Below, one piece after another: positions 59,869-64,000 of a stretch of DNA of 64,000 bases (within the stretch, counting starts at the first letter, position 1; each line of letters begins with the position of its first letter). Below the pieces are notes generated by a model. That model did not search any database. It saw only the letters and a list, made by a program, of their open reading frames with translations, and was not told where the DNA came from. The stretch lies in contig NZ_CP163518.1 of assembly GCF_041080625.1 (NCBI RefSeq), positions 10,719,501-10,783,500 on the forward strand, read 5' to 3'. The stretch is from Streptomyces sp. CG1 (lineage in GTDB: Bacteria; Actinomycetota; Actinomycetes; Streptomycetales; Streptomycetaceae). A program made the position numbers and the translations under genes.

Positions 59869-60667
59869 ATGCGTGCGAGCAACAAGCTCCCCTACGGCTA
59901 CACCCAGTAGGCCGACCTGACGATGCGCGCCCCGGACGCCAAGGTGCCCGCGATGCTCCTGGAAGTCGACCGCGTCAGCGAGCCCGTCGACGACCTCGTG
60001 GCCAAGCTGCGCCGCTACCACGAGTGGTTCGAGCTCCTGGCGCCGAAGGCGGACGCGAACAAGGAGGAGGCGGCCCGCTCGCACGGAGGACTGGCGGTGC
60101 ACGCCTTCCGGCTCTGGTCGCGCCTCTACCCGGCGACCGGCCGGGAGGGCTACGTCCCGGTGGCGTTCGTGTTCACCGGGAAGAGCGCCGCGCAGCGAGA
60201 GAGCCGGATACGGCGCCAAGAGCAGCCCGTCCGCGCCTACTTCGCCGGCACCACCTACCTGGGGAGGGAGGCGGGCATCACGGCCGTCGACTACCATCAG
60301 GCGGTGCCCGTGGTCGTCACCGAGCTGGAGCGGATCACCGCCGACCCGGCCCGTGCGGCCGGAGCGGTGTGGCGCAGGCTGGGGCGGGATGAGTGGCAGA
60401 CGCTGCACGAGGCTCTGGACAACCCCGACGGCGACCGGCTGTATGCCGTCCAGCACGAGCAGGCGCGCCGCCGCCGGGCGGAGCGCGAGGCCGCGGAGCG
60501 CCGCCCTAGTCGGCGCGTGGCAACGCGGGCTGGGCGGGTGGTGGCTGTTCAACCGCCTATGGGTGCAGCGCGGGTGGGGGCGCGAGGTCCAGCGGCGGCG
60601 GGAGCGCCTGGCGTCCGCGACCCTGCGCTGGTCCTCCGACAAGGGCTGGTCGACCGGCCGGGCGTAG
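59869..60667 (+). pseudogene. replication-relaxation family protein, nonsense and frameshift
   Basis: MRASNKLPYGYTQ is followed by TAG at 59908-59910, then the same frame gives ADLTMRAPDAKVPAMLLEVD, LRRYHEWFELLAPKADANKE, GREGYVPVAFVFTGK, VDYHQAVPVVVTELERITAD and RLGRDEWQTLHEALDN. After a shift near 60500 a second frame ends LVGAWQRGLGGWWLFNRLWV and WSSDKGWSTGRA with TAG. This fits the C-terminal nuclease-like part of the replication-relaxation family of actinobacterial plasmids. The start with its helix-turn-helix is missing, so this is a relic of a plasmid-type gene. Confidence 0.65.
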
Positions 60668-61452
60668 TCGCCCGGCCGGTCGAGGTGACCTCCATGAGCG
60701 CGAGTGCGGCGCGCGGCCCTCGGGGCTCACGCGACGACTACCTCCTGCTGCTGGAGCCCCCACGGCGGATGGGCTGCCGTAGGCGGGACCGCCGGGGCTC
60801 GGCCGGGGCGGTCGCTGAGGGACGCTGAGCCGCCATCGCGGTCACCAGCTCCGCGCCGGCGTGATCGTCGCTGCGGCACTCGGTCTGCGCCTTCTCCTGC
60901 CCGTCACTGCGGCTTGGTCGGCTGACGGTAGGCGCCGCCTTTGCGCACTACTTGCAGAAGTGGCCGGATGCGGCACCCGGCGGCTGGATCGGTGATCGCC
61001 TGCAGCCATGTTCTGAGCGAGCGCATACGGAGTCCGGCGTGTCCCGCCTGCCCTGGTGAGGTTGACTTTGCTGAAAGCCCCTTCCGCTTGTTCGGTACAG
61101 TCACGGTGCACTGGCTCCAACCGTGCTCTGGCCGGGCGGTCTTCCACACCGCTCGGCCTTCTGACGTCCGACGGTGTCCATGACCAGGTCGCCGGTGACG
61201 TGCTGGAGCATGTGGCGCGGGAGCACGCTAGCGAGCCGCGGGCGCTGGCCGGTGTGCTCGTGGCTGCTGCGCCGGCGGACGACGCCCGACTGCCGGGACG
61301 ACGCGACCACCGTGGACCTACGGCGCGAACGGCAGGACGTCTATTGGTCGCTCTGCCACACTGAGGGCAAGGGTCCGCCGCGTTCCCCCGTCGCGCCGGG
61401 GCCGTCGCCAAAGTAACGGCCCGGGGAGCGATTACCAGTGACGGCTGGTTGG
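60668..61452. other. intergenic region without a supported gene
   Basis: Several frames end in protein-like words (DATTVDLRRERQDVYWSLCH on the plus strand near 61350; SLRTWLQAITDPAAGCRI on the minus near 60990), which are probably remnants of lost genes. None has a start, ribosome-binding site or recognisable fold. Confidence 0.45.
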
Positions 61453-61926
61453 TCAGGGCCGCGAGATGTTGAGCGGCAGATCTCGATGGAAGACAGCCAT
61501 AGCTCGACCGGGGCCGTTGTAGTCGTCGACGATCTTTGTGTCGAAGCCGAGGCTGCGATGGAAGGCGATTGAGCCGGTGTTCTCGATTGACGTGATCGCC
61601 TTCAACTGCCGTGCACCATGACGTTCCGCTGCTACAGCGAACGCCGTATACAGACGACGCCCGAGACCGATGCCGCGGGCATCGTCCCGTGTGGCGATCA
61701 GATGCACGTACCCGGTGCCGTCTGGGGTGACGAACCCGAAGATGTACCCACGGATTCCGTCGTCGGCGCGGGCAACGAAGCAGGTGGAATCGAACTCCTG
61801 CACCAGCGCCAGAAGGTGCAGCGACCGAAGGTCACGTTCGCCCCAGTAACGGGGGTGATCAGTCAGGACCTGGTGGAAGTCGGCTACCCCGGCCGATGCG
61901 ATGTGTATCCCCATGATGACGATCAT
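61453..61926 (-). CDS. GNAT family N-acetyltransferase
   Basis: The protein has 157 residues. The acetyl-CoA motif is IATRDDARGIGLGRRLYTAF (R-x-x-G-x-G/A), followed by AERHGARQLKAITSIENTGS and FHRSLGF, the typical GNAT end. YIFGFVTPDGTGYVHLIAT forms the central strands. The ATG at 61924-61926 is not preceded by a strong ribosome-binding site; a second ATG 12 bases on is possible. The substrate is unknown. It lies 73 bases downstream of the PLP-lyase gene and may be the last gene of that operon. Confidence 0.85.
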   Translation of the reverse strand: MIVIMGIHIASAGVADFHQVLTDHPRYWGERDLRSLHLLALVQEFDSTCFVARADDGIRGYIFGFVTPDGTGYVHLIATRDDARGIGLGRRLYTAFAVAAERHGARQLKAITSIENTGSIAFHRSLGFDTKIVDDYNGPGRAMAVFHRDLPLNISRP

Positions 61927-61999
61927 GGCAGGCGCCCTGGCCGCTACAGGGAGAGGTTCGCACGGGTTGGGCAAGTTGTGACGCAAGCCTGGGCCCAGG

Positions 62000-63082
62000 T
62001 CAGTCGCCAGGCCGGTGGGCCAGATCGCTGGGGTCGGTGTTGGCTCCGCACAGCACCACGCAGACCCGTTCGCCGTTGCCGGGACGGTAGCTGCGGCTTG
62101 GTACGGCGGGCCGGGAGGGCAGGTCCCGGTCAGGCACGTGGTCCGGTGGGGCGGTGAGGGCGGCCAGGGCGGTTGCTGCGCCGTGCTCGACCGCCACCTT
62201 GCGGTGGTCCCACAGTGCCTGTCGGGCACGGGTGATCTCGGCGTCCGGCACGAGCACGGAGTGCACGCGGTCCTGCCGGGCGGCGTGCAGGGCCATCTCG
62301 GAGGTGCGGCGTGCGCCGAGGGAGTCGGCGGCGATGGAGTCCACGGTGACGTCGATGACGGCGCCGGATTGGAGGGCGGCGTTGAGGGCGCGGCAGTTCT
62401 CCGGTTCGACCGCAACGGTGCGGATCCCATGATGTTGGGCGGCGGTGGCCACCCCGGTGAACAGACCACCGCCACCGACCGCGACCACCACGGTGTCCAG
62501 GTCGGGGATGTGGTGACGGATTTCCTCCAGCAGGGTGCCGGCCCCGGCGGCGATGAGCGGGTGGTCGTAGGCGTGGCTGGCCAGGGCGCCGGTCGTGTGC
62601 GTGAACTCCTCGCAGGCCGCCAGGGCTTCGGCGTACTCGGAGCCGATCAGGCGGACATGGGCGCCGTAGCCGCGAAGCTTGGCCACCTTCACTGCCGGGG
62701 CGCTGGCCGGTAGGAAGACGGTGGCTCGGACTTTCGTCTGCTGTGCGGCCCAGGCGCAGGCCAGTCCGGCGTTGCCGCCGGAGGCGATGGTGACTCCGGC
62801 ATCGGGGAGGGTGCCCGCCTCGCGGTGGGCCTGGATGAAGTTCTGTGCGCCGCGGGCTTTGAAACTGCCGGTGTGCTGCATGAACTCCATGGCCAGCCAG
62901 ACCTGGCACGGTTCCTCGGGCCGGTCGTCCAGGGGGTCGCGGTGGCCGGTGCGGATGGCGCCCGGGTCGACGGGGGCGAGGGTGACGGGGCGGATGCGTC
63001 CGGCGATCCGGTCGGTGGCGGCCTTGATGTCGCCGTACGTCAGGTGGTGCACGTCGGGCTCCCTTGCTGAGCGGGGTGTCAT
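62000..63082 (-). CDS. PLP-dependent serine/threonine ammonia-lyase family
   Basis: The protein has 360 residues with fold type II signatures. The cofactor lysine is K75 in HTGSFKARGAQNF, the substrate loop is ASGGNAGLACAWAAQQ, and the phosphate-binding GGGGL is in VVVAVGGGGLFTGVAT. DSLGARRTSEMAL and VCVVLCGANTDPSDL close the domain. It lacks an ACT regulatory domain, so is like catabolic threonine dehydratase. It probably removes ammonia from hydroxy amino acids. Its ATG overlaps the stop of the upstream 2OG oxygenase by 4 bases (ATGA), suggesting that the oxygenase supplies a hydroxylated amino acid to the lyase (inference). Confidence 0.88.
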   Translation of the reverse strand: MTPRSAREPDVHHLTYGDIKAATDRIAGRIRPVTLAPVDPGAIRTGHRDPLDDRPEEPCQVWLAMEFMQHTGSFKARGAQNFIQAHREAGTLPDAGVTIASGGNAGLACAWAAQQTKVRATVFLPASAPAVKVAKLRGYGAHVRLIGSEYAEALAACEEFTHTTGALASHAYDHPLIAAGAGTLLEEIRHHIPDLDTVVVAVGGGGLFTGVATAAQHHGIRTVAVEPENCRALNAALQSGAVIDVTVDSIAADSLGARRTSEMALHAARQDRVHSVLVPDAEITRARQALWDHRKVAVEHGAATALAALTAPPDHVPDRDLPSRPAVPSRSYRPGNGERVCVVLCGANTDPSDLAHRPGD

Positions 63083-63879
63083 GACCAGGTGATGAGCTGG
63101 CCCGTGGTGGTGAGGCCGAGGAAGAAGGCGAAGGCGATCCGCCGCCCGTGGGGGCAGGGTTCGACGGCATGGAAGTTGGCGGGGTTGAACAGCAGCGCGT
63201 CGCCGGGGCCGGGCGTCAGGCTCACCTGCTGGTGGCCGGTCACGGTCTGAGGCCGGTAGCCGTATGCCTGGCGGTGCAGTTCGTCGGCCGGGTCCCAGCG
63301 GTGGCGCCAGAGCGTGGTCGCCCCGCCTGCGGCCGGGACGGACACCCAGACGTTGAATGCCAGCTGGGCGACGATCTCCTGGTCGAACAGGCCGGGGAAC
63401 TCGCGGTTGATGTCGTCGTAGTGGACCAGAGCCCCGGCGTTGATCTCGCGCAGGGTGCCGCCGAACACCGCCCGCCCGCCGATGGTCGCCGGGGCCACGG
63501 CCGCGCCCCAGGCGCCTGCGAGGTGTGCCAGTGATACGGCGATCGGGTCGGGTCGTATCCCGGCGCGGTGCCAGGCCGCGCGGGCGGCCTCGGCGTCGTG
63601 CCAGTACGGCTCGGCGTCGAGCTGGCCGTCCTGGCCGCGGTAGTCGTTGAGAGCGGGGCCGAACCGGATGATCGGGGTCGGCACGCGGGATAAGTCGTAG
63701 TCGGCCCTGGGCAGCCGGTCCAGGGCTGCCATCGCGGCTCGGCAGGTGGGCTGGTCAAGGAAGTCGGGGGCACGGACGGCCGCGCGGGTGCCCGCTGCGA
63801 GGTTGGCCAGGTGCCGGTCGGTGAAGGCGGCGGTGTCCAGCGCGGTGAAGAGCGGGTCGAGCGCTGTGGTGTGCGGCAT
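63079..63879 (-). CDS. 2OG-Fe(II) oxygenase-type hydroxylase
   Basis: The protein has 266 residues. The iron ligands are visible as HxD in ALVHYDDINREF and the distal His in NPANFHAVEPCPHGRR, with the 2-oxoglutarate-binding Arg 8 residues later. FNVWVSVPAAGGATTLW and LTPGPGDALLFNPANF fit the double-stranded beta-helix. It has no signal peptide. It is coupled to the PLP lyase by the ATGA overlap, and divergent from a regulator whose operator-like palindrome lies upstream. The substrate is probably a free amino acid or a related small molecule. Confidence 0.8.
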   Translation of the reverse strand: MPHTTALDPLFTALDTAAFTDRHLANLAAGTRAAVRAPDFLDQPTCRAAMAALDRLPRADYDLSRVPTPIIRFGPALNDYRGQDGQLDAEPYWHDAEAARAAWHRAGIRPDPIAVSLAHLAGAWGAAVAPATIGGRAVFGGTLREINAGALVHYDDINREFPGLFDQEIVAQLAFNVWVSVPAAGGATTLWRHRWDPADELHRQAYGYRPQTVTGHQQVSLTPGPGDALLFNPANFHAVEPCPHGRRIAFAFFLGLTTTGQLITWS

Positions 63880-63916
63880 ATCGCCTCCGTGAGGAGTCAG
63901 AAGCCTACCGTGACGA

Positions 63917-63930
63917 TACGGTGTACCGTA
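63917..63930. promoter_or_regulatory. palindromic operator candidate
   Basis: TACGGT-GT-ACCGTA is a perfect 6-bp-arm palindrome, in the 62 bp between the divergent oxygenase and regulator starts. A second half, TACCGT, lies at 63906-63911. It is probably the binding site of the regulator that starts at 63942 (inference). Confidence 0.65.
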
Positions 63931-63941
63931 CGCTGACTCTC

Positions 63942-64000
63942 ATGCCTAGGCAATCCGCTTCCCTGGACCGCGCGACTCCCGAACGCATCGCAGAAACAGC
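63942..64000 (+). CDS. regulator, 5' end only (probably TetR family)
   Basis: Twenty codons reach the window edge: MPRQSASLDRATPERIAETA. A basic start followed by an xPERIAETA helix fits the N-terminus of TetR-family proteins. It faces the oxygenase/lyase operon with a palindrome between, so it is likely to regulate that operon and itself. The identity needs the next sequence. Confidence 0.6.
   Translation, partial: MPRQSASLDRATPERIAET

Noticed and set aside
1..64000. CRISPR array, tRNA or rRNA genes
   Set aside because: No regularly spaced repeat array, cloverleaf-like or rRNA-like sequence was noticed by eye; a tRNA or covariance scan was not possible here.

Overview
High GC content, strong third-position GC bias and many actinobacterial signature families (DUF6233, mycothiol-type DinB, paired phosphoesterases, class IV lanthipeptide synthetase, ISL3/IS110/IS630/Tn3 relatives) indicate a Streptomyces or close relative. 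The mix of intact accessory genes and decayed transposons suggests a chromosome arm or a large plasmid. No rRNA, tRNA or CRISPR array was seen. All family names come from reading translated motifs by eye; no database was searched.

Layout. 1-7.2 kb: a TetR tail, an intracellular-type S53 peptidase, a kinase-like gene and pieces of Tn3, IS5 and Tn554-like elements. 7.4-9.3 kb: a TetR regulator divergent from a DUF1772 membrane gene with twin palindromic operators, then a DUF4267 gene. 9.4-15.2 kb: integrase and polymerase remnants, a secreted cyclophilin, a DUF4157 protein with a toxin-like tail, an amber-interrupted lipoprotein nuclease and a secreted protein. 15.5-20.9 kb: an intact IS110, a DinB gene between 13-bp repeats, a truncated integrase, a zinc-repeat/GIY-YIG-like protein and an ISL3 relic. 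20.9-27.3 kb: a minus-strand operon of pRiA4b-ORF3-like protein, SNF2 helicase and SWIM zinc-finger protein. 27.7-32.9 kb: a broken AbiEii-type locus, YciI plus truncated ECF sigma gene, an IclR regulator and a broken ISAs1 carrying a MITE-like palindrome.

33.0-37.3 kb holds the most interesting locus: a radical SAM enzyme, a lanthionine synthetase with class IV zinc ligands, and two short unannotated precursor genes of 35 and 43 codons. Both peptides share a leader box V(K/R)AL(Q/H)xL and a core motif GL(Y/W)PCxxTCxxT, and a perfect 23-bp-stem palindrome lies between them. The proposed logic is that LanL dehydrates and cyclises the Thr/Cys core while the radical SAM enzyme adds a second modification. 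A SET-domain gene follows about 400 bp later.

38-55 kb is an insertion-sequence graveyard (an ISL3 with 34-bp perfect inverted repeats, three IS630 copies, two IS110 copies, IS256) around two exported phosphoesterases, small hypothetical genes, a cold shock protein and a membrane spermidine-synthase-like protein. 56-64 kb returns to normal gene content: nicotinamidase, a prenyl diphosphate synthase operon with an MpaB/DUF2236 oxygenase, a broken replication-relaxation gene, a GNAT, and a 2OG-Fe(II) oxygenase/PLP-lyase operon divergent from a regulator whose start lies at the window edge.
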